Source of the DNA: Paenibacillus sp. FSL H7-0357
GTDB lineage: Bacteria; Bacillota; Bacilli; Paenibacillales; Paenibacillaceae
Length of the DNA: 64,000 nucleotides
Reading direction: 5' to 3'
Assembly (NCBI RefSeq): GCF_000758525.1
Contig: NZ_CP009241.1
Location: 5,394,001 to 5,458,000 of the forward strand
This document shows positions 48,717 to 57,516 of this stretch, one piece after another; position 1 is the first letter of the stretch, and each line of letters begins with the position of its first letter. Under the pieces are notes generated by a model. It was given only the letters and a program-made list of their open reading frames with translations, was not told the origin of the DNA and ran no database searches. The translations under genes were made by a program, and so were the position numbers.

Positions 48717-48920
48717 CTATTGAAAAAGAAAAATCGTTTTGATTTCCTGGAGCAGTCCGTCCAGCATGCGGATCACCATAAACAGCACGATGATGAACCC
48801 GACTATCGTCACCCAATGGGCGATGTCCTCTTTACCCATCTGTTTGAGCACCGTGTGAATCATGGCGATGATGATGCCGATGCCGGCAATCTGAAAGATC
48901 GCATTGACTTCAATATTCAT
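48717..48920 (-). CDS. spoIIIAC: Stage III sporulation protein AC
   Basis: Small two-segment membrane protein: NAIFQIAGIGIIIAMIHTVL, then HWVTIVGFIIVLFMVIRML. 67 aa from the ATG at 48920 (GAGGTGCCAGGA upstream), the size of the B. subtilis protein. Confidence 0.93.
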   Translation of the reverse strand: MNIEVNAIFQIAGIGIIIAMIHTVLKQMGKEDIAHWVTIVGFIIVLFMVIRMLDGLLQEIKTIFLFQ

Positions 48921-48933
48921 TCCTGGCACCTCG

Positions 48934-49452
48934 CTAAAAGATCAAAATGACGATCAATGCTCCAAGCAGCAGACCCAGGCTTTTGCTCATTTTTTCATAT
49001 TTGCCCTGATCTTCTCTGGCCACTGTCTCCTCCTGCTTCAATTGCTGCAAAGCCAGCGCGATATGCGTGCTTTGATTCGACCTGTCGCTGGTGCCGAGCG
49101 TGCAGCTCAGCTGCCGGAGGATCTCCTGCTCCGTTCCCTTCAGGGAGGCGGTTTTGAAGTGGGCATCCATAGCCCGCTGGATGGCTTCCTCGGCGCTGCG
49201 GTCATGTGGCGGGCTCATCTCTTCAGCCGCTCTCATAAAAAACGCCCTCAGCGGATCCTTGGACTGCAGCCCAATCCGGCGCAGTGCTTCCGGGAGCGGG
49301 GTGAAGCCGTACAGAATCTCGGTCTCCAGCCGCTGCAGCGCTGCGATAAGGCCTCTGATGTGCCGGGGCCTGTCAGCATATTGCGCAGCCCGCTTGAACC
49401 CGGCCAGCGTACCCGCCAGCACGATCAGCACGGCTCCGAACAGCTTAAGCAT
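48934..49452 (-). CDS. spoIIIAB: Stage III sporulation protein AB
   Basis: One N-terminal transmembrane segment (MLKLFGAVLIVLAGTLAGF), a helical soluble domain, and a C-terminal hydrophobic segment (KSLGLLLGALIVILIF). The domain resembles GspF-like platform proteins. 172 aa. ATG at 49452 overlaps the AA stop region; the longer frame to 49596 is a shadow of AA. Confidence 0.92.
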   Translation of the reverse strand: MLKLFGAVLIVLAGTLAGFKRAAQYADRPRHIRGLIAALQRLETEILYGFTPLPEALRRIGLQSKDPLRAFFMRAAEEMSPPHDRSAEEAIQRAMDAHFKTASLKGTEQEILRQLSCTLGTSDRSNQSTHIALALQQLKQEETVAREDQGKYEKMSKSLGLLLGALIVILIF

Positions 49453-50446
49453 GGCGGTCACCGCCCAGCCGCTCTTCAGGCGAGACCAGCAGCAGCCCGC
49501 GTTTCTGCCCGTCCAGGATGCGGAACGACAGCCCGGCGTCCGTCCGGTGCAGGATGACGTAACGCTCGAACATATGATGTTCCAGCAATCCGCCAAGGCC
49601 GGGCCGCCGGGCCAGCTCGGCCACTTCCTTGCCGTGGGCCGAGGCCACTACCGAGATGCCGGCGTGCAGCGCTTCGGTGACGGCTTCGGCATCCTCAGGG
49701 CGGCCGATTTCATCGGCGATCAGCACATCGGGCGACAGGGAGCGGATCATCATCATCATGCCTTCCGCCTTGGGACAGCCGTCGAGGATGTCCGTACGCG
49801 GACCCACGTCAAAGGCCGGGATGCCGCGGCGGCTGCCGGCGATTTCCGAACGTTCATCGACGATGCCGACTTTCAGTCCCGGCCGGTTGCCCTCCCGCCC
49901 TCTTGGGCTCCCTGTCGAGATCTGCCTGGCGAGATCGCGCAGCAGGGTAGTCTTGCCATGCTGCGGCGGCGAGAGGATCAGCGTGTGCATGACCCGCTGC
50001 CTCCCCCTTTCCAGCAGGTAGGGCAGAATTCCGTCGGCAATGCCGGGCAGCTCACGGGCGATCCGGACATTGAAGCCGGTGATGTCCCGCAAGTGTTCCA
50101 CGCCGCCGCCGCTTAAGACGGTCCGGCCGGAAAGACCAATGCGATGTCCGCCGGGGATGGTGATAAAGCCTTTGCGCAGTTCTTCTTCCATCGTATAGAG
50201 CGAATGATTGCTGATCAGGTCAAGCAACCGGTGAGTGTCCTCTCGGCTTGGCTTGTACGCTTCTTCGGGTCTTTGGGTCAGACTGCCGTCGCCGGTGAGG
50301 AAATGATATTTGCCGGAATAGTTGATCTCCAGCGGACGCCCTTCGCGGACCCGGATTTCCTCCACCTTGTCCAGCAAATGAACAGGAAGTCCTCTCAGCA
50401 GCGCCCTTACTTTTTCGGGAAACAATAAAAGCCAGTCGTTAGCCAT
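49445..50446 (-). CDS. spoIIIAA: Stage III sporulation protein AA (ATPase)
   Basis: Secretion-type ATPase that powers the SpoIIIA complex. Walker A reads LSPPQHGKTTLLRDLA (SPPxxGKTT) and Walker B DVLIADEIGRPEDAEAV. The N-terminal ~130 residues hold the IPGGHRIGLSGR block. ATG at 50446 is preceded by GGGGGTACTCTGT. 333 aa. The first gene of the operon; yqhV lies just upstream. Confidence 0.94.
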   Translation of the reverse strand: MANDWLLLFPEKVRALLRGLPVHLLDKVEEIRVREGRPLEINYSGKYHFLTGDGSLTQRPEEAYKPSREDTHRLLDLISNHSLYTMEEELRKGFITIPGGHRIGLSGRTVLSGGGVEHLRDITGFNVRIARELPGIADGILPYLLERGRQRVMHTLILSPPQHGKTTLLRDLARQISTGSPRGREGNRPGLKVGIVDERSEIAGSRRGIPAFDVGPRTDILDGCPKAEGMMMMIRSLSPDVLIADEIGRPEDAEAVTEALHAGISVVASAHGKEVAELARRPGLGGLLEHHMFERYVILHRTDAGLSFRILDGQKRGLLLVSPEERLGGDRHA

Positions 50447-50529
50447 ACAGAGTACCCCCAAGTTGTCCTCTACTTTAATAGCTTTATTCCATATTTATGC
50501 TTGTACCTGTGCTTTATGACTATCATCTA

Positions 50530-50793
50530 TCATTTTTTCAGAATCCCGATTAAGAGAAAGGCTACCCCGCAGCCAATCCAGCCCAGCTTGCCCCAGGACA
50601 GCTCCTGCGCCATCCCTGTGAGACCAACCGCCGTCGTTAAGATTAGTATCGTAGGTCCGACCAGAGCCAGCCCGGAATTGACCGCCAGTGCCTTGTCCAC
50701 CTGATTCAGCCGCAGCATGATCAGCGCAGCCGTTATTTCCACACTGCCTGAGAGCAGCCGAAGCGCCGCCATCCAGCTCACATACTTGTCCAA
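50530..50793 (-). CDS. yqhV: YqhV family small membrane protein
   Basis: Three hydrophobic segments in 87 aa (AALRLLSGSVEITAALIMLR, GLALVGPTILILTTAVGL, GWIGCGVAFLLIGILKK). The gene upstream of spoIIIAA in B. subtilis is yqhV (DUF2619), and position and topology match. Start TTG at 50793 with AAAGGAG. Function unknown, possibly sporulation-linked. Confidence 0.8.
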   Translation of the reverse strand: MDKYVSWMAALRLLSGSVEITAALIMLRLNQVDKALAVNSGLALVGPTILILTTAVGLTGMAQELSWGKLGWIGCGVAFLLIGILKK

Positions 50794-51134
50794 TCTGTTC
50801 AACTCCTTTTTTACAATTGGAAATTGAATTGCAACCTGCCAGACTTCACCCGCGGGAAAACTTGCTGTTATCCATGGATATGCTGGACTTGCCTACTTTA
50901 GACAATAAGAAATGGGCGGTTTTCAATTGGAAGATGTGAAAGAAATCATAGTGAATCCCTCTATAAAAAAATATCATCAGTATGATAAAATAAATTTTGC
51001 AGTGCCTGAAAAAAAGGAGCTGGAAAATATAAGGGCGGCCTGTGGGATAAACTACAAGCGTACTTATCGCTTCAAGCTTCTTGTTACATTGTTATAGTTG
51101 GATAAAGACATCGGAAAAAGAGGGGATTTATGTC
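50794..51134. other. Intergenic region without a supported gene
   Basis: A 61-codon frame at 50912-51097 begins with ATG but has no ribosome site and an unremarkable composition. I see no clear hairpin, so it is treated as the divergent promoter region for yqhV and the YitT gene. Confidence 0.5.
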
Positions 51135-52001
51135 ATGCAAGTTCGTAATTTCGTAGTACCGCTTGTTTCAAACACAGTAGCCAAACAGGTGAGGGATGTG
51201 GCCATCATTATTTTCTCGGCCTTTCTGGTGGCGAGCGGACTCCGGCTGTTCCTTATTCCTCATCAGCTGCTAAGTGGCGGGGTAGCAGGGACGGCATCCA
51301 TCCTTGGTTATTTAACGAATCCGAAGTACATCTCACTGTTCTATTTTGGTATCAATCTTCCAATTCTGATCTGGGGCTTCATTGCCGTAGGGAAGAAATA
51401 TATCTGCTTAAGCATGCTCTCGGTACTAGCCACTACCTGGTTTCTGACCGTCATCCCCCTGGTGAAACTGACCAAGGACCCGATCCTTGCCAGTATCTTC
51501 GGCGGGGTAATAATTGCGGGCGGGGTAGGCTTCTCGCTTCGTGCAGGGGGTTCTTCCGGGGGTTTTGATATACTTGGCTCTATTATTACGCGCAAACACG
51601 ATATTCCAATGGGCACCGTACTCTTTGTAATGGATGGTCTGGTAATCCTTAGCCTCGGCTTCTTCAAAAGCTGGGATTCTGCCCTTTACGCTATGCTTTG
51701 TATTTTCGTCAAGAGCCGTGTAGTCGATATGATCCACAGCCGCCACATCAAGCTGACCTGCTTCATCGTCACGAAGGAACGGGAAAAGATGCTGACCCGC
51801 CTCAAGCTTCTGCCTCACGGCGTTACCGTCGTCAATGCGGAAGGCGGCTACAGTCATGAAGGCAATACAATGCTGATGACTGTAACGACCCGATATGAGC
51901 TTGCCGAACTGAGAAAAACAATTCTGGAAACCGATCCAAAGTCCTTCGTCAATGTTCTGCAGACCGTAGAGATTGTCGGCCGGTTCCGGCGTCTCGGATA
52001 A
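51135..52001 (+). CDS. YitT family membrane protein (DUF161/DUF2179)
   Basis: About five transmembrane helices in the first 200 residues (DVAIIIFSAFLVASGLRLF, ILGYLTNPKYISLFYFGI, ...GVIIAGGVGFSLRAGGSSGG), then a cytoplasmic DUF2179 domain (~220-285, with HGVTVVNAEGGYSHEGN). The GGSSGGFDILG motif is typical. ATG at 51135 is preceded by AGAGGGG. The substrate is unknown. It is rightward, unlike its neighbours, and ends at a perfect shared terminator. Confidence 0.9.
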   Translation: MQVRNFVVPLVSNTVAKQVRDVAIIIFSAFLVASGLRLFLIPHQLLSGGVAGTASILGYLTNPKYISLFYFGINLPILIWGFIAVGKKYICLSMLSVLATTWFLTVIPLVKLTKDPILASIFGGVIIAGGVGFSLRAGGSSGGFDILGSIITRKHDIPMGTVLFVMDGLVILSLGFFKSWDSALYAMLCIFVKSRVVDMIHSRHIKLTCFIVTKEREKMLTRLKLLPHGVTVVNAEGGYSHEGNTMLMTVTTRYELAELRKTILETDPKSFVNVLQTVEIVGRFRRLG

Positions 52002-52020
52002 CAGCAGCGGAAAGCTGCCC

Positions 52021-52074
52021 ATAACAAAAAGTCCTATTCACCACTTTTATAGCGGGAATAGGACTTTTTGTTAT
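52021..52074. terminator. Perfect 19-bp bidirectional terminator
   Basis: ATAACAAAAAGTCCTATTC (52021-52039) and its exact inverse (52056-52074) flank a 16-base loop. T- and A-runs on the two arms let it end both the YitT and lysC transcripts; lysC's stop codon lies immediately beyond its edge at 52075. Confidence 0.9.
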
Positions 52075-53328
52075 TTAGCGGCGGTCCTGCGGACCCCCGA
52101 CGAAGGCTTGCTCCTCTGTATCCAGATTGTAGGCGGTATGAAGCGCCTGAATAATCTGCTGCAGATTGCCGGATTCAATCACGCAAGATACCTTGATCTC
52201 GGAGGTGCTGACCATCTTAATGCTTACACCCTCTTGGGAAATGACCTCGAACATTTGCGCGGCCACACCCGGATGGCTGACCATACCTGCGCCTACGATC
52301 GATACTTTGACGAGATTATCCTCTGAAGTGACTTCCCGGTAAGGCAAGGCGCTGTGCAGCCCCTCGATCACTTCCTTGGCCCGTGCGAGCTCGCTAAGCG
52401 CCACCGTAAAGGAGAAATCCGCTTTCTCATTCTGCACGCCGCTCTGTACGATAATATCTACGTCAACGCCTTCTTCGGCCAGCTTGCCGAACACTTGGGC
52501 CAATACGCCGGGAACATCAGGCACTCCCAGAATACTGACCCGCGCCACGTTCTTGTCATAGGCAATTCCGCTAACTACTACTCCCTGCTCCATGCTCGCT
52601 TCCTCCTTCACAACAGTACCTTCATTATGGTTAAAGCTCGATCTGACGACCAGCTTCACTTGATATCGTTTGGCATATTCCACGGCGCGCGGATGTAGTA
52701 CTGCCGCTCCCAGGTTAGCCAGCTCCAGCATCTCATCATAAGAGATTTCCTTCAGCTTGCGCGCTCTCTTCACGATGCGCGGATCTGTGGAGTAGATGCC
52801 GTCCACATCCGTGTAAATTTCGCATACATCCGCTTTGATGGCGGCTGCCAGCGCTACGGCTGTCGTATCCGAACCTCCGCGGCCCAGCGTGGTAATTTCG
52901 CCGCTCTGGGTCATCCCCTGGAATCCGGCTACAATAACGATCTGCTCGCGCTCCAGCGACTCCAGCACGCGGTGGGGATCAATTTCATTGATCCGTGCCC
53001 GGCCGTGAGTCTCATCGGTGACGAAGCCGGCCTGCCAGCCCGTATACGATACGGCATTGCGGCCGATTCCGTGCAATGCGATGGAAAGAAGCGCAACAGA
53101 GATTTGTTCCCCCGTCGTCATCAGCATATCCATTTCACGCGCGGGCGGCTGAGCGTTCAGCTGCTTCGCCTGATCGATTAGATCATCCGTGGTGTCCCCC
53201 ATGGCGGATACAACCACAACACAGCGGTGCCCTTCATCCTGCTTGTCTGCGATGCGTTTGGCGACACGCTGCATGCGTTCAATATCGCCGACGGAGCTGC
53301 CTCCGAATTTCATGACATAAAGTGACAA
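52075..53328 (-). CDS. lysC: Aspartate kinase
   Basis: First step of the aspartate-family pathway (lysine, threonine, methionine, diaminopimelate). The kinase motif is MKFGGSSVGD near the N-terminus, with the substrate block TTLGRGGSDTTAVALAAA. Two ACT domains at the C-terminus (~260-410: VARVSILGVPDVPGVLAQVF; VKVSIVGAGMVSHPG) suggest feedback control. TTG at 53328 is supported by AGGGAG ten bases upstream; a GTG at 53340 is closer to it. No lysine riboswitch is apparent in the 220-base upstream region. The isozyme cannot be assigned with certainty. Confidence 0.9.
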   Translation of the reverse strand: MSLYVMKFGGSSVGDIERMQRVAKRIADKQDEGHRCVVVVSAMGDTTDDLIDQAKQLNAQPPAREMDMLMTTGEQISVALLSIALHGIGRNAVSYTGWQAGFVTDETHGRARINEIDPHRVLESLEREQIVIVAGFQGMTQSGEITTLGRGGSDTTAVALAAAIKADVCEIYTDVDGIYSTDPRIVKRARKLKEISYDEMLELANLGAAVLHPRAVEYAKRYQVKLVVRSSFNHNEGTVVKEEASMEQGVVVSGIAYDKNVARVSILGVPDVPGVLAQVFGKLAEEGVDVDIIVQSGVQNEKADFSFTVALSELARAKEVIEGLHSALPYREVTSEDNLVKVSIVGAGMVSHPGVAAQMFEVISQEGVSIKMVSTSEIKVSCVIESGNLQQIIQALHTAYNLDTEEQAFVGGPQDRR

Positions 53329-53493
53329 AGTCCCATTCACTCCCTATTTCGCTCTATGTAGTAGCTTATATTTGGTTTCCCGCTTTAAACCAGTATAATA
53401 CGAAAACCATATCATGCGTTAATGGTTTCACAAAAAAAGCGCCCAATTCCCGTTTCTTTCCGTGATTTACCAGACTGCCTTACCCGGGTAGCC

Positions 53494-53524
53494 AAAAGCC
53501 TCCCCCGCAGGATGCGAGGGAGGC
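53494..53524 (-). terminator. Terminator after efp
   Basis: On the minus strand GCCTCCCTCGCA pairs with TGCGGGGGAGGC (one G-T pair), followed by TTTTGG. Confidence 0.8.
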
Positions 53525-53560
53525 CGGTTGGTATAAATGTAAGTTAAGGCAGGACAAATC

Positions 53561-54118
53561 TTACGCGCGGGAGATGTATTTACCTTCGCGGGTATCAATC
53601 AGAAGCACGTCGTTTTCATTAATGAAAAGAGGAACCTGAACGTTCAATCCGGTTTCTACCTTAGCAAATTTAGTAGCGCCCTGAGCCGTGTTACCCTTGA
53701 TGCCCGGCTCTGTTTCTACAACCTTCAGCTCAACGCTGGTAGGCAGGTTGATTCCGAGAATTTCGCCCTGGTAGCTGACGATGTTCACAGTCATGTTTTC
53801 TTTAAGGAAATTAAGCTCCCATTCCAATTGCTTGGCAGACAATTCGAATTGATCATAAGTTTCGTTGTCCATAAATACATGTTCCGCACCGCTGGCATAC
53901 AGATATTGCACACCACGGTTCTCGATGATCGCCCGGCCAATAGTTTCACCTGCACGGAATGTACGTTCTACAGTGTTGCCGTTGCGCAGATTCTTCAGTT
54001 TGGAGCGAACAAATGCCGCACCTTTACCTGGTTTAACGTGCTGGAAATCAAGTACGGTAAAGATGTCGCCTTCTACCTCTACGGTCAAGCCTGTTTTGAA
54101 ATCGTTAACTGAAATCAC
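53561..54118 (-). CDS. efp: Elongation factor P
   Basis: Rescues ribosomes stalled at polyproline. The loop Lys at residue 32 ([16 protein letters not shown]) is the residue modified in Bacillus. Three OB-like domains; the C-terminal [20 protein letters not shown] is conserved. 185 aa. GTG start with AGGAGGGATTTTTT. It follows the M24 peptidase, as in Bacillus (yqhT-efp). Confidence 0.96.
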   Translation of the reverse strand: MISVNDFKTGLTVEVEGDIFTVLDFQHVKPGKGAAFVRSKLKNLRNGNTVERTFRAGETIGRAIIENRGVQYLYASGAEHVFMDNETYDQFELSAKQLEWELNFLKENMTVNIVSYQGEILGINLPTSVELKVVETEPGIKGNTAQGATKFAKVETGLNVQVPLFINENDVLLIDTREGKYISRA

Positions 54119-54163
54119 AAAAAATCCCTCCTGGAATCAATAATTTACCTGTTCAAGCGATCC

Positions 54164-55234
54164 TTACAATACCGTATAATCTTTGGACGAATGTGTGAGC
54201 AGCGCAATGCCGCTGTCTGTAATCACGATGTCGTCCTCAATGCGCACACCGCCAAGGCCTTCCAAATAAATGCCCGGCTCCACAGTTACTACCATACCCG
54301 GCTGCATAATTTCATCAGCAAGCTTGGACAACCGCGGCCATTCATGGACTTCCATGCCAAGGCCATGGCCTGTGCTGTGGCCGAAATAATCCCCATAACC
54401 ATAACGGGTAATAATGTCACGCGCCAAAGCGTCGCACTCCCGTCCGGTCATACCCGGCTTGATGTTAGCCAGCGTGTGCAGCTGCGCTTCAAGTACAATA
54501 TCATAGATTTCTTTCAGCTTGGGATCCGGAGTTCCCAGCGCAATGGTGCGGGTTACATCCGAACAGTAGCCGTCCAGCAGCGCACCGAAATCGAAGGTTA
54601 CGAATTCGTTGTTCTGGATGACCTTGCTGCTTGCCACGCCATGAGGCATTGCCGAACGTTCACCGGAAGCCACAATGGTGTCAAACGATGAAGAAGTAGC
54701 GCCATGGGTACGCATGTAGAATTCCATTTCCAGATCTACATCACGCTCGGTCATGCCGGGCTTGATCACATTCAGAATATGGCTGAATGTTGCATCCGCC
54801 AAATCCGCTGCCCGCTGCATGACGGCCAGCTCTTCCTTGTCCTTGAACATGCGCAGGTTCTCAACTGCTTTGGAGACTGGAACCAGTTCCGCAGGCTGCA
54901 GAGCCGCAGCATATGCGGTGTAAGCGCTGAAGGTTACATCATCCTGTTCAAAGCCGACACGGATATTGCTGCCCTGCGGCAGCAGTTCGCGTACAGTGTC
55001 AATGAATTTCGCACCATGCTGAACCACTTTAAGTCCGTTCACCTGCTCTGCAGCCTGTGTCATGTACCTAAAGTCGGTCAGCAGATAACTGTCATCACCG
55101 GTCACCAGTACATAACCGGAAGAGCCGGTAAATCCGCTCAAATAGCGGCGGTTGATGCCGCTGGTTATTAACATCGCATCCAATCCCTGTTCCTGCAAAA
55201 CCGTACGCAGCTTGGAGACGCGCTCGTTGCCCAT
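54164..55234 (-). CDS. Xaa-Pro peptidase (M24 family, YqhT)
   Basis: Metal-dependent aminopeptidase. The metal ligands are visible: Asp in DFGALLDGYCSDVTRTI (two Asp), His in FGHSTGHGLGMEVHEWP and the Glu residues in VVTVEPGIYLEGLGGVRIED. N-terminal creatinase-like domain (~1-125). ATG at 55234 (GAGGAGAATGAAA upstream). Adjacent to efp. 356 aa. Confidence 0.93.
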   Translation of the reverse strand: MGNERVSKLRTVLQEQGLDAMLITSGINRRYLSGFTGSSGYVLVTGDDSYLLTDFRYMTQAAEQVNGLKVVQHGAKFIDTVRELLPQGSNIRVGFEQDDVTFSAYTAYAAALQPAELVPVSKAVENLRMFKDKEELAVMQRAADLADATFSHILNVIKPGMTERDVDLEMEFYMRTHGATSSSFDTIVASGERSAMPHGVASSKVIQNNEFVTFDFGALLDGYCSDVTRTIALGTPDPKLKEIYDIVLEAQLHTLANIKPGMTGRECDALARDIITRYGYGDYFGHSTGHGLGMEVHEWPRLSKLADEIMQPGMVVTVEPGIYLEGLGGVRIEDDIVITDSGIALLTHSSKDYTVL

Positions 55235-55308
55235 TTTCATTCTCCTCTCGAAATAGCCACATTGTATTTTAACATAGGGTCATGCCCTTGAGAAGTTTTT
55301 TCGGGCCA

Positions 55309-55800
55309 TTAAGCCAGGCTTGTCTGCTGCTCGCGTTTCCGCTCATCCGTATACTCGATCGCCGCGGTATAGCCGATGAACAAACCCCAGAGTAAAAAGA
55401 TGCAAAATTCACTGATTACAGAGTTCCAAGGCAACCTGAACGGAGGCTGCATGAGAAATTGCCACGACCCGGCAAGAAAGAGCGCGGACCAGCACAGAAC
55501 CCCGTAAATAATCCCCGGCCAGGGGCCCTTCAGCTTGCGGAAGATCAGCACATAAAAGAGTGATGCGGCTACCGAGAACACGATAAAAGACAGGTATCCG
55601 GCCAAATGCCCGGCCGCTGTCATCAGAAATTCATGTTTAAAGAACGGCTCGGCCAAAAAACCAGGAAGAACCTTGGTGAAATGAAAGGCATACATCAGCC
55701 AGCGGATCCCTCCCCAGATTATTCCGGCAAAAAAGCCCAGTTCAATGGCAAAATAAAAAGGGTTCGTATGCTGCGATTTTTGCTTGCCTGCATTATTCAT
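55309..55800 (-). CDS. yqhR: YqhR family membrane protein
   Basis: Four hydrophobic segments (IELGFFAGIIWGGIRWLMYA, AAGHLAGYLSFIVFSVAASL, GVLCWSALFLAGSWQFL, ISEFCIFLLWGLFIGYTAA) match YqhR in size and position between the M24 peptidase and yqhQ. Function unknown, 163 aa. The aroQ gene that lies here in Bacillus is absent. Confidence 0.8.
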   Translation of the reverse strand: MNNAGKQKSQHTNPFYFAIELGFFAGIIWGGIRWLMYAFHFTKVLPGFLAEPFFKHEFLMTAAGHLAGYLSFIVFSVAASLFYVLIFRKLKGPWPGIIYGVLCWSALFLAGSWQFLMQPPFRLPWNSVISEFCIFLLWGLFIGYTAAIEYTDERKREQQTSLA

Positions 55801-55956
55801 CTTACTGCCTCACTTTCAATATATAGGTTGCCCTTAGGCCCCTCCGCTCTCTAAATGCTAGTATGCACAGGAAAAGGCAATCCAACTAGCAATGTGGGCA
55901 TAAATTAGTTACAATGTATTATATAAATCATATTAATACATGGGAAGGTGAATTGG

Positions 55957-56958
55957 TTGTCCCAAGAAACTCCAAGTTACGGCGGCCAAGCCGTTATTGA
56001 AGGCGTCATGTTCGGCGGCAAGCATATCAACGTAACAGCCGTAAGAAGGAAGAATCAGGAAATCACATTTTTGGAGGTGCCGAGAAGCGATAAGAGCTGG
56101 GTCGTTAAACTGCGCAAGATTCCGCTGCTTCGCGGCATTGTCAGTATTATAGATTCCAGCGCCAAAGGCTCCAAACATCTGAATTACTCTGCGGAATCGT
56201 ATGCTGAGGATGAAACAGAGCCGGAAGAGCTTGCCAAGCAACAGAAAGAAAAAGAAAAGAAAAAGGATGAGGGCTGGAGCCTCGGCATGATTTTTGGCGT
56301 GGCGGTTATGGGTATTCTCTCCTTTCTCTTCGGTAAGGTAATATTTACGCTGGTGCCGGTATTCGTTGAAGATTTTTTATTCGGCAATGCATTTGATAAC
56401 TATGTTCTGCACAACCTCGTAGAAGGTGCGATCAAGCTGGTTCTTCTGCTCGTTTATTTATGGGCAATCTCGCAGACCCCGGTGGTCAAGCGGTTGTTCC
56501 AGTATCACGGAGCCGAGCATAAGGTCATCAGCGCTTTTGAAGCCGGTGAGGAATTGACTGTTCAGAATGTACAGAAGTACAGCCGCCTGCATTACCGTTG
56601 TGGAAGCAGCTTTATGATGCTGACTATTGTACTGGGCGTGATCATTTACTCCGTTGTCCCTTGGGATAACCTTACCCAGCGCGTACTGCAGCGGATTATT
56701 CTCCTTCCTGTCGTCATTGGTGTATCGTTTGAAGTGCTGAAGGGCACCAACGCTGTACGCGACATTCCGGGTCTCAAGTATTTAGGTTATCCGGGGCTGT
56801 GGCTGCAGCTGCTCACCACTAAGGAACCAAAGGATGATATGGTGGAAGTCTCCATCGCCTCGTTCAACCGGATGCGGGAGCTTGATGCCGCAATTGAAGC
56901 AGGGGAATATTCAGAAGTGAGAGTGTCAGGCGGCATATTGGATCCTGCGAAAGGATGA
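55957..56958 (+). CDS. yqhQ: DUF1385 family protein YqhQ
   Basis: Multi-pass membrane protein of the DUF1385 family. The opening SYGGQAVIEGVMFGGKHINV and the HGAEHKVISAFEAGEELTVQ block are the family signatures. About four transmembrane segments. Start TTG at 55957 with GGGAAGGTG six bases upstream; the GTG at 55948 overlaps that site. Role unknown, metal-related in some reports (memory). It is followed by yqhP. Confidence 0.9.
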   Translation: MSQETPSYGGQAVIEGVMFGGKHINVTAVRRKNQEITFLEVPRSDKSWVVKLRKIPLLRGIVSIIDSSAKGSKHLNYSAESYAEDETEPEELAKQQKEKEKKKDEGWSLGMIFGVAVMGILSFLFGKVIFTLVPVFVEDFLFGNAFDNYVLHNLVEGAIKLVLLLVYLWAISQTPVVKRLFQYHGAEHKVISAFEAGEELTVQNVQKYSRLHYRCGSSFMMLTIVLGVIIYSVVPWDNLTQRVLQRIILLPVVIGVSFEVLKGTNAVRDIPGLKYLGYPGLWLQLLTTKEPKDDMVEVSIASFNRMRELDAAIEAGEYSEVRVSGGILDPAKG

Positions 56959-56965
56959 GTGGCCT

Positions 56966-57301
56966 ATGAGGCATGCTTTGATTTTTTGGATTTCGGTATC
57001 GCTTGCGGTACTGGGTCTCGTTACAGGAATGTTGAGCGATGTATTCGGAACGTTGTCGGTATTCATTTTTCCTTTGGTGTTATTCGGTCTGCTCTATTAT
57101 GGCTACAAGATGACACCGGCGGGAAAAACACGGACTCCCGGCAGACCACGTACAAAAGTAAAGCCTTCACAGAAAACCATGTCTAAAGTGGCCGGGGTAC
57201 GCAAAGCCCAAACCGCACCCGGTAAACGCAAAAGCTATCCGTTCCAGGTTATCGAGGGCAGCAAGGGTAAAAGCGACGATCAGCTTCCAAAATATCATTA
57301 A
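56966..57301 (+). CDS. yqhP: SA1362/YqhP family protein
   Basis: Two N-terminal hydrophobic segments (ALIFWISVSLAVLGLVTG and GTLSVFIFPLVLFGLLYYG) then a basic, Lys/Thr/Pro-rich tail ending LPKYH. 111 aa. It matches the small SA1362/YqhP type by position after yqhQ. Function unknown. Confidence 0.75.
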   Translation: MRHALIFWISVSLAVLGLVTGMLSDVFGTLSVFIFPLVLFGLLYYGYKMTPAGKTRTPGRPRTKVKPSQKTMSKVAGVRKAQTAPGKRKSYPFQVIEGSKGKSDDQLPKYH

Positions 57302-57342
57302 CAGGTTCTTGCTGCTCAAGCAGAAAACTGTAAGCAAAAGTG

Positions 57343-57382
57343 GAAACGGCTTTGCCGTCCTCAAAAGGACGGTATCCGTTTC
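57343..57382 (+). terminator. Nested hairpin after yqhP
   Basis: GAAACGG (57343-57349) with CCGTTTC (57376-57382) encloses CCGTCC/GGACGG (57355-57372). No T-run follows directly; a true terminator lies 55 bases on. Confidence 0.55.
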
Positions 57383-57437
57383 AGCGAGAAATAGAAGGAT
57401 AATTTATAGCGTGAAACATATAAATTCTTATCTTTTC

Positions 57438-57484
57438 AAAAAGGCATCTCCACGTTGCATAACTGACGTGTGGGATGCCTTTTT
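57438..57484. terminator. Bidirectional terminator
   Basis: AAAAAGGCATC (57438-57448) pairs with GATGCCTTTTT (57474-57484); a second CCACGT/ACGTGTGG stem extends it. It lies between the rightward yqhP and the leftward patatin-like gene. Confidence 0.9.
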
Positions 57485-57516
57485 TAATACCATTGCTGCG
57501 GTGGGAAGATGGAGAC

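Noticed and set aside
50912..51097. 61-codon rightward frame in the YitT upstream region
   Set aside because: No ribosome site and unremarkable composition.
53341..53560. Possible lysine riboswitch before lysC
   Set aside because: The region holds the efp terminator and a promoter-like stretch, too short and without the needed stems.
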